Assembly: GCA_000697475.1 (NCBI GenBank)
Contig: JNEU01000978.1
Coordinates: forward strand, 1 to 64,000
Length of the DNA: 64,000 nucleotides
DNA from: Lichtheimia corymbifera B2541
Taxonomy: Eukaryota > Mucoromycota > Mucoromycetes > Mucorales > Lichtheimiaceae
Direction: 5' to 3'
The notes under the pieces were generated by a model that did not search any database, had not been told where the DNA came from, and worked only from the letters and a program-made list of their open reading frames with translations. Position numbers and translations under genes: made by a program. Position 1 is the first letter of the stretch. Each line of letters opens with the position of its first letter. Positions 48,349 through 59,615 of this stretch are shown here, one piece after another.

Positions 48349-49250
48349 GGAATGAAGAAGGAATGACTGGTGATAGAGGTGTTGGTATTGGTGATAGTGC
48401 GGAAAACAAAGAAAGGGGTAAGAGGATCGATAGAAATGGGATCGTTTCGGCCGACAATCATTCTTTTGGTACTCAGAGGGATCTTCTTGTGTTCCAGCCC
48501 AATAGTGTCCAACCCAAACAAGTGCTAGTTTAATAACAATAAAATTGACCTTGCATGCACTGTGTTATGATTTCCTCTTCACCATCAAAGGACATAGCTT
48601 GGTGGATCTCTATTGGGCAACCGATCGCTCCCAATGCTACTATACCAATGTATTCCTTATATTAGCGTAATATAGTAACTCGCATTAGACGTGGGTTGAT
48701 GTCGCACAGATACGAGAATGAATACCGTTTTTATAAGTTGGCAAACTGGACAAGTTGAGCGGACGTGAGACATCCTAGTGAAAATGCTTACCTTGAAGTG
48801 AACGCCTTCTTTTATCTAACACAAACGTAACTGATGTAATAATACAAGGGATATGAGAAAGGGGGAGTAAGCCGAAGGATTGATCCTAAGGTTTCTGCTT
48901 TTGTTTCTTTGTTTGGCATTTTCTACTTGAAGCTGCAGTAACAGGCAGTTGGCAAAATCACTCAAGGAAGGTGCCACCCCGCCAACTTTTCTTCTCTCTT
49001 TCACTTTCACCTCTTTGGTCTCCACTGCATTACACTCAACTTGAACAATGACACACTCGAGAACTTCTTGATTGCGATCTATTCTCCAGCAATGACAGCA
49101 TATAAGGCATTATCGGTACCCCTTTGTGCTGGCAGCATGTTGGCGACAATATGCAACAGCTCTATATCTACAACAACCAGCCTTTTCATGCACAGATACA
49201 CGCATAATTATCCAGCATCACACTACTAAAGGAGATGTGATCCATTTATT
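48349..49250. other. Intergenic
   Basis: Upstream region of the GT49 gene. A 62-codon plus-strand frame at 49041-49229 follows a pyrimidine-rich stretch (cttctctctttcactttcac), but it stops early and has no match; it could be the start of a broken gene. Nothing else is supported. Confidence 0.35.
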
Positions 49251-49259
49251 GATCATAGT

Positions 49260-49570
49260 AAATAGAGGGTACTGCATGGGGGCATTGATCTAGGAATGGT
49301 GATTAACAATGATGATCACTTAGTGAAGCTGTACGACGTACGACGTGGTGTTCATTAGATGGCGCTATATCTGATACTCATTAATGTGGTGATCAGCGAC
49401 TACGTCCCAATATAACAAGTGCATGCCAAAGATATATATTAGCAGCAACATGGACCGTTCAATCAACGTACTGGACCTGGAATGATCATGCGGATGGAAT
49501 GGAATCAAACTCGGGATGTTGCTGTGGTTACTTTTTCTCGTTGTCAGCAACAAGCAAGGAACATGTCACC
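49260..49570 (+). repeat. Dispersed repeat, copy also at about 62,690-63,040
   Basis: Colinear words are shared with the later copy: ggnnttgatc-aaggaatg-tgattaa, tacgacgt, tggcg-catatc, cagcaacaagcaagga/cagcaagcgatcacagga and catgtyacctggatayg. Similarity is interrupted by small indels. The segment precedes the nuclease-Myb gene, so it may be the 5' end of the same element. Confidence 0.45.
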
Positions 49571-49803
49571 TGGATATGGAGCAATACGAGTGGAGAATGC
49601 TATGGACAATATGACCCATGTGCTTGATCAAAGGCGTTTTACAACCATGAATGATATACAATACTCGAATTAAGGCATCAGCGACATTTCTACAGCATAT
49701 TTCCTTATCAACATGTCAAGCATCGAGTTACTGTACCAAAGATGCTGAGTTGCTGCTACCATGCAAGGCTATATTCGAACAAGAAACATCAACGCAATTG
49801 CAC

Positions 49804-51610
49804 ATGGACCAGTGGATTTATCAGCTATTGTCTTCCATCACTTCGACTCAGTACTCCAGGATGTTTGACCAGTTTATCAGCCTGATTAATCATGACAACA
49901 ATTCCCACGCCCACTCACATATAAACAAGGCTGTTGTCACCAACACTATCCAACGCCCTTTCTTTCTACTTGAATACCTATCATTATCAATGGCCTTTGG
50001 TAAGTCTCAAGGATAGTCATTTATGTGATCCCCGAAATGAGGGTGCTCATGCATCCATCTATTATGTAGCTCACTCCATTGTTTTACTACTTGAGGCGCT
50101 CATTGTTGCCTAATGGCATTTGGCGGTGCTCTTTGATGGGCCCTTTGTGGTAGGTATACCTGTCGTTTATATATACCTCTTCGTTTATATATTGATATAC
50201 ATTATTAGAAGGATGCCCCAGCTGGAAAATTCGGGACTCTACACGGATTACACGGATTATGCGGATTACACGGATTACACGGATTTGGCGGATGACACGG
50301 ATTGCACGGATTATGCGGATTACACGGATTATGCGGATTTGGCGGATGACACGGATTTGGCGGATGACACGGATTTGGCGGATTTGGCGGATTACACGGA
50401 TTTGGCGGATTTGGCGGATGACATGGATTACACGGATTACACCTATTCAGCTACTCACCATGACAATACAGAATGAGGGTAAAGACTCTGGAAACAACCC
50501 ATTCCTTTCGTTTTTTCACCTTTCATATCTCCAGAGTATGACGACGGTGATCTTCTGACATTCCGATTGCCGGTTAACTACCTACCTGGGCAAGACATTG
50601 TGAGCAAGCGAGTTCTTAACGATCAGCGTATCATCAACGTTATCGCAAAGTCGTTGTTACGTGTACCTGACGACACCTACACCACGGCTCTCAATCAACT
50701 GCGGAATGGAACGTGTTGCGATGTACTGTATTTGCCTTCTGTGGCTCTGCGGAAGTCTCTCCCACCTATCCTTATCGAAGTGCAAAGGACCGTGAATGAA
50801 GCCTTTATGAGACGTTTGATCATGTACTCTCTTTCAATATCATCCACCTATGAGGGTTCGCCTTTACCAATTGCTCTGATCTTTGTTGTGGACAAGGTGG
50901 TTCCAAAGTCATTATTTGCCAAATTCAATCCGGTGCCTGATATGCCACAACTCATGTCTTTTCCTTGCGTTTCATGGGCAAAGGAATGCTATCTTGTATC
51001 CAATCGACCCTGTGATTCCGAAGATCTTCCAGACGATCCATTGTATGCATTATCGTTATTTTTCTCTGAACAGCGATCGGGACTTTATGAGCATTCACAT
51101 CCAAGCAGCAGCATAATCAAGCTATCATATCAGATTGCAAAAGAAGGAGCGAGTGAAACACCAATATACCAGGATGACCATCTCTCGCAAGTCGAAACTA
51201 TCTGCACAATCAATGAAAGGATACTCCAAGAAGCCAAAGCTGAAGTAGACCGTGTACCTGAGACACGACGTGCATCGCGAATCCTCAGCCGTGGAATACA
51301 ATACAATGCAAAAGTGAAGAGGAGACTGGTATTGGAGGAAACCGATTCCGATTCATCACTAGATCCTCCTCCAAAGGCCAAACACAAACCACATCACTCA
51401 TCGTCATCGTCACCATCACCATCACCACCATCAACTACTACTACTACTACTACTCTGGAAGACGAAATCGCGTTTATCAAGGAGCTGAAGAAGAATCGTG
51501 TTGGAAGGTTAAGCTGGGCCAACATTTTGCAACAAGGTCATGCCCGAGGTATGTTCAAACGTTACTCTACAGGTGATAGCTTGCGTACAAACTTTGGAAA
51601 GCATGTTTAA
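49804..51610 (+). CDS. Predicted PD-(D/E)XK nuclease fused to Myb-like domain, two exons
   Basis: Not a named family to me. Exon 1 ends at 49999 (TTTG|GTAAGT), exon 2 runs 50535-51610 (CCAG|AG), phase 1; with the ATG at 49804 the product is 423 aa (an in-frame ATG at 49651 would add 51). The core CCDVLYLPS...[20 protein letters not shown] followed by [10 protein letters not shown] fits the PD-(D/E)XK fold of Rpn/PDDEXK-type transposase-associated nucleases: Asp then Glu-X-Gln on the next strand and a following Arg-rich helix. A second conserved region reads [17 protein letters not shown] Ser/Pro/Thr-rich linker leads to a C-terminal helix set ([40 protein letters not shown]) resembling Myb/SANT DNA-binding domains. 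The 535-nt intron contains a minisatellite. A selfish-element origin is inferred. Confidence 0.65.
50236..50447 (+). repeat. Intronic minisatellite of GGATTACAC / GGATTTGGC / GGATGACAC units
   Basis: About 22 consecutive nine-base units, each GGAT plus one of a few variable endings (tacac, tatgc, ttggc, gacac). Being a multiple of three it also gives an artefactual open frame of TDY/LAD repeats. It is complementary to the smaller array at 39,757-39,813. Confidence 0.9.
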
Positions 51611-52016
51611 TATCGATACTTTTACCCCATACCTTATACTACTACATCCTCCTGTCACATCTTACCACTCTATTATGTATCACTCATTGTAATAAAGAAA
51701 TCCTCGTGACAATACAAAAATTTATTCGTGTCATCCATACAACCATCGTGACATTATCTTTCTTGGGTAATATATACAATAATAGAGACTACAAATGTCG
51801 ACGTGAATAATGTACAAGGAGGGCGGTGTAGCGGTGTAGTCAAGTTGTGCAACATGGCGACATGGTAACACAGCGCCCACTGGGCTTGGAGCGGGGGAAG
51901 CACCAAGACTGACAATGATGCGGTTCGTGCGCCGAGACGTCTTTTAATGGCAAGCTCTCTCTCGAAATTTATTGCCATCCCTCCTTCTTCTCTTTCTTTC
52001 ACTCAACGTGTACAAC
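51611..52016. other. Intergenic, promoter region of ABCC copy B
   Basis: 3' flank of the nuclease-Myb gene (aataaag at 51,691) and the leader of copy B. The C/T-rich stretch (ccctccttcttctctttctttc) at 51,978-51,999 lies 17 nt before the ATG. No gene is supported. Confidence 0.4.
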
Positions 52017-55000
52017 ATGGCCCTGTCCGAAGCAAACCAATGGGTCCTTTCTGTGCCGTCGGATACCTCAAGAGATGCAAACCCATGGGCTGATATGTGT
52101 CATAACGCAGAGGGTTGGGTAAGTCAACGTTATCGAGATCGCGGTACACTTGAGCTCATGTTGATTGGTTTATTGAATGCATTAGGGACCTTTCTCGTCA
52201 TTACGTGAGCCTGATTTCACGCCATGCTTCGAAGACTCGTACGTGATTGCTTTGGGGTGGAGGTGTCGCTCCCTTTATCATAGTACTATGAATAGCTCAC
52301 ATATCAGCTTTATAGAGTGGTGATGTTGGTGCCATCCATTTTCCTGCTGCTCGCTGGTGTTGTTCGACTCTATATCCTCGGCAAGCGTGATTCTCTTCCT
52401 GCTGATATGACGCGCAACTGGCTATATTTTGTAAAGATGGCAAGTATGACATGCTGATGCTGATGCCGGGAATCGGTAACCGATCGGCCCGATCACCCGA
52501 AGGAGGCGGTGGATCACTAAATGACAACGCGTATTATAGGCAACCTTGATCCTCCTGTTGCTAACCTCAACTGCAAGCTTGATTATGCAAGTCATGACTG
52601 ATGATGACTGGATTCGAAACGCCCAAGTGCTGGCTCAAGGTGTCAATGTCTTTATTCTGGTAAGTAATGCTGAATGGATAAGAAAAAGGGTGATACGGTG
52701 TTTAACCACATATGGATCTGAATCAAATAGCTATTTGCTACCGGTATGCACCATCTCGAATATACGCGCAATCGCATTGCATCAGCTGTTCTGTTGTTCT
52801 ATTGGATGTTTGTCCTTTTTGCCAATGTCGTCAAGTTACGCACACTGCTTATGATGCATCAACATGAGCTTGATCCAACTCGATTCATTTTATTTGCCAC
52901 TTCTGCTTCGCTTGGTGCTGTCATGTTTGTGCTCGAGAACGTGCCCCGTCCAAAGAGCCAATACGTTATGCTTGAGGAGGATGAGGTAAGTTGAAGGAAT
53001 ATGTTATCGCATGATCGGTACAAGTGAGTAACTGAATATTATACGTAGCACGAATGCCCAGAGCCAAACACAAACATTTTCGGTCGTCTCACGTTTTCAT
53101 GGATGACACCTTTGATGCGCCTTGGTTATCAGAAGCCATTGGTTATGGAAGATCTTTGGTATGTATCTATCACTTGTTTTAATGACTTGAGCTATAACTT
53201 ATATACCCCATTTATCTATCTAGGAATCTCAAAAAGGAAGACCAAGCTGCCATGGTTGGAGAAATTTTTCAGAAAGCTTGGGAGGCTGAAATGAAAACAT
53301 CGCCAAAGTAAGCCTGATAAGACCATGTGACCGATGCATGACTAACTCTAAATTGTATAGACCTTCCTTGCTTCGAGTGCTTGTCAAACTAATCGGTGCT
53401 CGTATGCTCTTTGCTGCTGTGAGTTGACTTTTAAGCCAAAAGGACGATAACACTCACTTACCTTGTATCACTAGATCTTAAAAGTCATATACGATATTAC
53501 CCAATTCACCCAGCCTGTGCTTTTGAGTGCATTGATTACTTGGGTCGCACAATATGGTACTTCCGATGATGAAAGTGTGCCTGCCTACCGTGGTGTTATC
53601 ATTGCCAGTAAGTCCATACATTGTACCATCATATGAATGACGTTATTTGCTTATTCATTTTCCCTTTCTTTAGTCGGAATGTTCGTTGCCGCTGTTGTCC
53701 AGATGCTATTCCAACAGCAGTATTTTCAGCTTTGCTATACAGCGGGTATGCAAGTTCGAGCTGCCCTTGTCACTGCTATCTATCGCAAGACTTTGGTTTT
53801 AAGCAATGGCAGCCGCCAGCAATCTACTGTTGGCGAGGTAAGTTGTGTGGATAAAGCGGTCTACAATTGCTAATGATATCGTCTGAATAGATCGCAAACC
53901 ATATGAGCGTCGATGCACAAAGATTAATGGACGTGTGTGGTTATATCCATATCGGTACGCTTTTCTTTCACTGTCTCGACGAAATAACCCAGATACTAAT
54001 TATTCTGTGTATAGCCTGGGGTAGTCCATTCCAAATCTTTCTGGCTTTGGTCTTGTTGTGGAAAACTATGGGTCCAAGCATTTGGTCGGGTGTGGGCATC
54101 CTTATCCTCTCTATACCGCTCAATGGATTCCTTGCAAGTAGAATGATGAAGCTCCAAAAGCAACAAATGAAGAACAAAGATTCCAGAGTCAAGTTGATGG
54201 TAAATAGGAAGTGATCCGGGTGGGGAAATCAACTTCGGGTGACTAATCGACATCTTATCTCATTGTTGTTAGAATGAAACGTTGAATGGTATCAAGGTCA
54301 TCAAGCTATATGCCTGGGAGAATGCATTCATGAAAAAGGTATATCCACGAAAAGTCTATATAGTATGTTACTCATATCGTTTATGCTAGATTTCCTTCAT
54401 CAGAAACGATTTGGAATTGGCGACGCTTAAAAAGATTGGCGTGTTGTCAGCAGGTCAAAACTTCACAATGTCCTCGGTGCCTTTTCTTGTGACACTGACA
54501 ACATTTGCGGTCTTTGTAACAACTGCTGGTTCACCTTTGACAAGCGAGGTGGCCTTTGTTGCTATTTCTCTCTTCAACTTGCTTCAATTCCCATTGATGG
54601 CCCTGCCTATGGTCATTGCATTTGCCATTGAAGCATCCGTATCGCTTACTCGTATCGAGAAATACCTGTGTTCTGAAGAATTGGATCGTAACGCAGTGAC
54701 TCGTGTGGATTATCGTACACTGCCCAACTGGTCCCCCAAGGTTCCTTTAATCGAAGTTGATAATGGCACCTTCAAGTGGTCTGTCACTCATCGAGAACCC
54801 GTGTTGGAAGATATCAACCTGCAAGTCAAAAAGGGCGAAGTCACTGCTGTTGTAGGCCGTGTTGGCGCTGGCAAGTCATCCCTCATTAGCTCGCTTCTTG
54901 GTGATATGGTCAAGCAAGGTGGCAACGCAACATTGCGTGGATCTGTTGCCTATGTTCCACAACAACCATGGGTGATGAATGCAACATTGCGTGACAATAT

Positions 55001-57845
55001 CGTCTTTGGCCATCGATGGGATCCCGCATTCTATGATCGTGTACTTGAGGCATGTTCTCTGAAGAGTGATATTGATATTCTTTCGGCTGGTGATCAAACC
55101 GAGATTGGTGAACGTGGTATCAACTTGTCTGGTGGTCAAAAGGCTCGCGTCTCACTTGCCCGTGCTATTTACGCTCGTGCCGATATTTACCTCTTGGATG
55201 ATCCTCTCAGTGCTGTGGATGCTCACGTTGGCAAGCATATCTTTGAGCATGTGATTGGGCCTAATGGTATCTTGAGGAACAAGGCTCGTGTTTTGGTGAC
55301 ACATGGAATTGCATTCTTACACAAGGTTGACAACGTGGTGATGCTACGTGAAGGCAAAATTATCTTGAATGGCCCATTCGACGAATTGATGAATCAGCGT
55401 TCCGAGTTTTATGCATTGATTACCGAGTTTAGCAATCAACGCAGCGCCAGCAACAGCGATAATGAGACTGATGAAACTATTGAGGAAGCGGCTTTGGATG
55501 AAGAGCTTGAATACTCCCACCAACGCGAGCACCTTAACAGCATAAGCAGTGAAATGAGTATCGAAACGCTACGTCGTGCATCATTGGCCCCACTCAGCAA
55601 CCAGCCAAAGAAAACACAAAGTGATGGAAAAGATCGTTTGACAACCGTTGAGGAATTGGCCAAAGGTGGTGTCAGCAAGCAAGTGTACAAGGAATATATC
55701 AAGGCGTGCTCAGCTACTGGTGTTGCCATGGTGATTGGCTTCCAGATGCTCACCCAAGCTGCCCAAGTGGGTACCAACGTATGGCTTGAGCAATGGAGCA
55801 GCAGCAACCAACGTGAACAGACCAACCACCATGTATGGTTCTATCTTGGTGTTTATGCAGCCATCGGTTGGTCATCCATGATCTTTAGTGTGGTGCAATC
55901 TTTGATTTTGTGGATACACTGTGCTATTCGCTCGGCACGTACATTACACACTAACATGCTGAATGGTGTCATCCACTCACCCATGTCATTCTTCGATACC
56001 ACACCCCTCGGTCGTATCCTTAACCGATTCAGCCAAGATCAGTACACTGTGGATGCAACGTTGCCTCGTGTATTTCAAGCATACATTCGAATCATCTTTT
56101 CAGTCGTAGCCACTATCTGTGTCATTGCAGCAACAACACCACTTTTCCTTACAACAATCATCCCTCTTGGTACGTTTACCTTCGTTACATGATATGCTCA
56201 TAAATACTTACATACACACCTTATCATAGGCTTCCTCTATTATTACATTCAGCGTTACTATCTTGCAACATCTCGTGAACTGAAACGTCTGGATTCTGCT
56301 GGCAAGAGTCCCATGTATTCCCACTTTCAAGAAACCATTGCTGGTGTATCAACCATCCGTGCATATGAACAACAACGTCGCTTCGTCTTTGAGAATGAGA
56401 CTCGCTTGGATAACAGCCAACGTGCGTATTTCCCATCCATTTCATGCAACCGCTGGCTTGCTGTGCGTCTCGAATTTATGGGCTCTATCGTCATCTTTTG
56501 TGCTGCCATTTTTGCTGTACTTGGAGTACTCTATGGTTCATCCTATATTGATGCTGGTATGGTTGGTTTGAGTGTGTCCTATGCATTGACTGTGACCCAA
56601 GGCTTGAATTGGTTGATCCGCACTTATTGTGATATCGAGGTAAATTGTCTATATATCCTTACTGATTGCTTTCGCTTAACTCACCTGTTCAACCTTGTTT
56701 AGACTAACATTGTGGCTCTGGAGCGTGTGAAAGAGGTGAGTTTGTGAGAATTGACTTTATTAAGGGACGTGTGAGCTAATCATCTACCCATGCTGCATCA
56801 ATAGTACATTGACCTTCCAAGTGAGAAATACGAATCCAAGAACACGGTGGATGCTGCATGGCCTGAAAAAGGTGCAATTGAATTCCATGGCTATGGCACA
56901 CGTTATCGTCCTGGATTGGATCTCGTTTTGAGCGATCTGTCCATGAACGTATCACCCAAGGAAAAGATTGGCATTGTTGGTCGCACAGGTGCTGGCAAGA
57001 GTTCCATGAGTCTGAGCTTATTCCGTATCATTGAAGCTGTGGAAGGCAATATTACCATTGATGGCGAAGACATTGCCAACTTGCGTTTGTTGGATCTCAG
57101 GTAGAAGAATGAGGACGGATGTTGTTGGGAAAGCGTCTATTGCTCACTCGAATCATTATATAGATCTCGTCTTACAATCATTCCTCAAGATCCAATGCTC
57201 TTTGCTGGCTCAGTTCGTGAGAACCTGGTATGTATTGGTTGCATGTGTGCTACAAGGAAAACAGGCTGATAGAATTGGATACTAGGACCCATACGGCACT
57301 GCAAGTGACGCTGACCTTTGGCAAGCTTTGGAATCGGCACATTTGAAGGAGCATATAACCAAGATGGATGGTAAACTCAATGCCGAGGTTTTGGAAGGCG
57401 GTGATAATTTCTCGGTTGGACAGCGACAAGTAAGCATATTGATTATCATGCACATCGTGTATATGGCAACTAATGGCTCCTTCTTTTACCTCAGCTCATT
57501 TGTCTTGCCCGTGCATTGCTTCGTCGATCGACTATTCTTATCTTGGATGAAGCCACTGCTGCTGTAGGTACCCAGTGAAGTTAATGGAATGTAATCACTG
57601 ATATGAGAGATTTATTACAGATTGATGTGGAGACGGATGCCATTATCCAAGAAACGATTCGTCGAGAATTTGCTGATTGTACCATTTTGACGATTGCTCA
57701 TCGCATCAACACTGTCATGGACTCGGATCGTATTTTGGTGCTTGATAAGGGACACATTGCCGAGTTTGATACTCCCCAGCAATTGATTGACAACAAGGAT
57801 TCCATCTTTTACTCGATGGCTCATGAAGCTGGTCTTGCCGAATAG
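52017..57845 (+). CDS. ABCC/MRP-type ABC transporter, copy B (YCF1/MRP-like), 21 exons
   Basis: Predicted 1,512 aa. Exons: 52017-52118, 52186-52238, 52316-52439, 52540-52659, 52731-52985, 53049-53158, 53224-53307, 53361-53418, 53475-53607, 53674-53837, 53891-53954, 54015-54199, 54273-54338, 54390-56169, 56230-56639, 56703-56735, 56805-57100, 57164-57227, 57286-57429, 57495-57563, 57621-57845; all join in frame. TMD0, TMD1, NBD1 ([29 protein letters not shown]), linker with TLRRASL, TMD2, NBD2 ([27 protein letters not shown]). As is usual in ABCC, NBD1 has Asp after Walker B where NBD2 has Glu, so NBD2 is the main ATPase site. The third intron has a GC donor (ATG|GCAAGT) and TAG acceptor, shared with copy A. 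Exon-by-exon match to copy A shows a duplication with inversion. Confidence 0.95.
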
Positions 57846-58146
57846 ACTATTTGTTTTGTTCATGCATTATGATGTATATAAATTTCTCACGATCATGCAG
57901 CCGCATTTCACAATAACTTGTAGTACAAACATGTATAGTGTATGGGGGATAAAAGAAAAGCCTTCTTTACGGAAAACGTTTATACAAAAAATTGTGTTGA
58001 AAAAACTTTATACAAATGAGTTGAGAGCGTGTTGAACGTAGCACGTGTGGAATGCAACATGGGTGGGAGTGGAGGAAATAGGAATATGGTTATGAACGTG
58101 CAAAACAGGGATCTAGTGAATTAGGAAAGATGTTGGTGTCGCGTAT
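57846..58146. other. Convergent 3' ends of ABCC copy B and SHM2
   Basis: About 300 nt between the two stop codons, A+T-rich, with no gene. Polyadenylation-like AATAAACGT/AAACTTTATAC words occur but are not diagnostic. Confidence 0.4.
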
Positions 58147-59615
58147 TTAGATGGTGACAGTGGACTTGATCTTGGTAGCATCGAAGCCAGGCATGGGGTA
58201 GGAACGAGCAAATTCGACAACCTCCTTCTTGAGTTGAGCAATTTCCTCATTACCATCACAGTGAGCCACAAAGTCCTTCATAAGCTTGGAGCCAGCTTGC
58301 TCTTGAACCTTGGTAGCGATTTGAACGGTACGATGAAGGAACTCAGCAACCTTGACCATATCATCCTCCTTCATGGAACGCGAAGTAAGAGCGTTGGTAC
58401 CAAGACGAACACCACCAGGGGTGACAGCTGACTTATCACCGGCAATAGAGTTCTTGTTGATGGTAATGTGGACCATGTCGCAAATACGTTCAACCTTGGA
58501 ACCGGTCAACTTTTGTGGCTTAAGATCCCACAAGATCAAGTGGTTTTCGGTACCACCCGATGCAAGCTTGTAACCATAGCCGACGAGAGCATCAGCAAGC
58601 TTGCTGGCATTAGCACGGACTTGCTTGGCATATTGTTGGAATTCGGGAGAAGCAGCTTGCTTAAGAGCAACAGCAATAGCGGCAATGGTGTTGTTGTGAG
58701 GACCACCTTGGCACGAAGGGAAGACAGCTTGGTTCACACGGTTTTCAAGATCATCACCCTTGTCGCGGCGGAAGAAGATGAGACCAGCACGAGGACCACG
58801 AAGAGTCTTGTGAGTAGTAGTAGTGACAACATCACAGAAATCAAAAGGCGAAATAGCTTCCTTGCCAGCAATCAAACCGGAAATGTGAGCCATATCACAC
58901 ATGAGATAAGCACCATGTTGGTCGGCAATACGGCGCATAGTGGCATAATCCCACTCACGGGGGTATGCTGAAGCACCACAAATCAAAAGCTTGGGACGGT
59001 ACAAGGCAGCATTTTCCTCAAGACGCTTGTAGTCAATGTAGCCAGTGGCGGGATCAACTTGATAAGGCATGGATTGGAAGTAGATGGAAGAAGAAGAGAT
59101 CTTCTTCTTGTTGGTTTGGTAACCGTGAGTCAAGTGGCCACCAGAAGGAAGATCCAAACCCATCAAACGATCCTGGGGTTGAATGAGAGCAGTGAGAGCA
59201 GCAAAGTTGGCAGTGCTACCAGAGTAGGGTTGGACGTTGACACCCCATTGCTCAGGGTTCAAGCCAAAGGCAGCAAGAGCACGCTTACGGCACAAGTTTT
59301 CCAACTCGTCAATGAATTCGTTGCCACCGTAGTAACGGGCGCCAGGAAGACCTTCAGAGTACTTGTTGGTCAAAGGAGTACCATTGGCCTCAATAACAGC
59401 TTGGGAGGTGAAGTTCTATAACGATATATGAGTATTTGCACTTGCATATTCCCGTGTCATATCCTTTCCCTTCCTCATACCTCAGAAGCAATAAGCTCCA
59501 AACCAGACCATTGACGCAACTTTTCGTTCTCGACAATGGCAAAGACTTCCTTGTCTTCCTCCTCAAGAGTAGTGTTAAGGCAAGTGTTCCAGGGATCAAC
59601 GGGCTTAGCGGCCAT
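58147..59615 (-). CDS. SHM2: Serine hydroxymethyltransferase, cytosolic
   Basis: PLP enzyme converting serine + tetrahydrofolate to glycine + 5,10-methylene-THF, the main one-carbon source. Exons 59615-59481 and 59415-58147, phase 0; 467 aa. N-terminus [10 protein letters not shown] without a presequence points to the cytosol. Family stretches: GLELIASE split from [12 protein letters not shown] by the intron, [52 protein letters not shown], and the Schiff-base lysine in [26 protein letters not shown] and [15 protein letters not shown] are intact. The length is typical for eukaryotic cytosolic SHMT. Codon use is strongly biased, as expected for a highly expressed enzyme. Confidence 0.97.

Noticed and set aside
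49041..49229. 62-codon frame after a pyrimidine-rich leader-like stretch
   Set aside because: Kept only as a remark; no homologous motif, no following exon and an early stop.
50120..50558. Open frames with TDY/LAD or ITRI repeats
   Set aside because: Translation of a nine-base minisatellite, a multiple of three, so frames stay open by chance; it lies within an intron.
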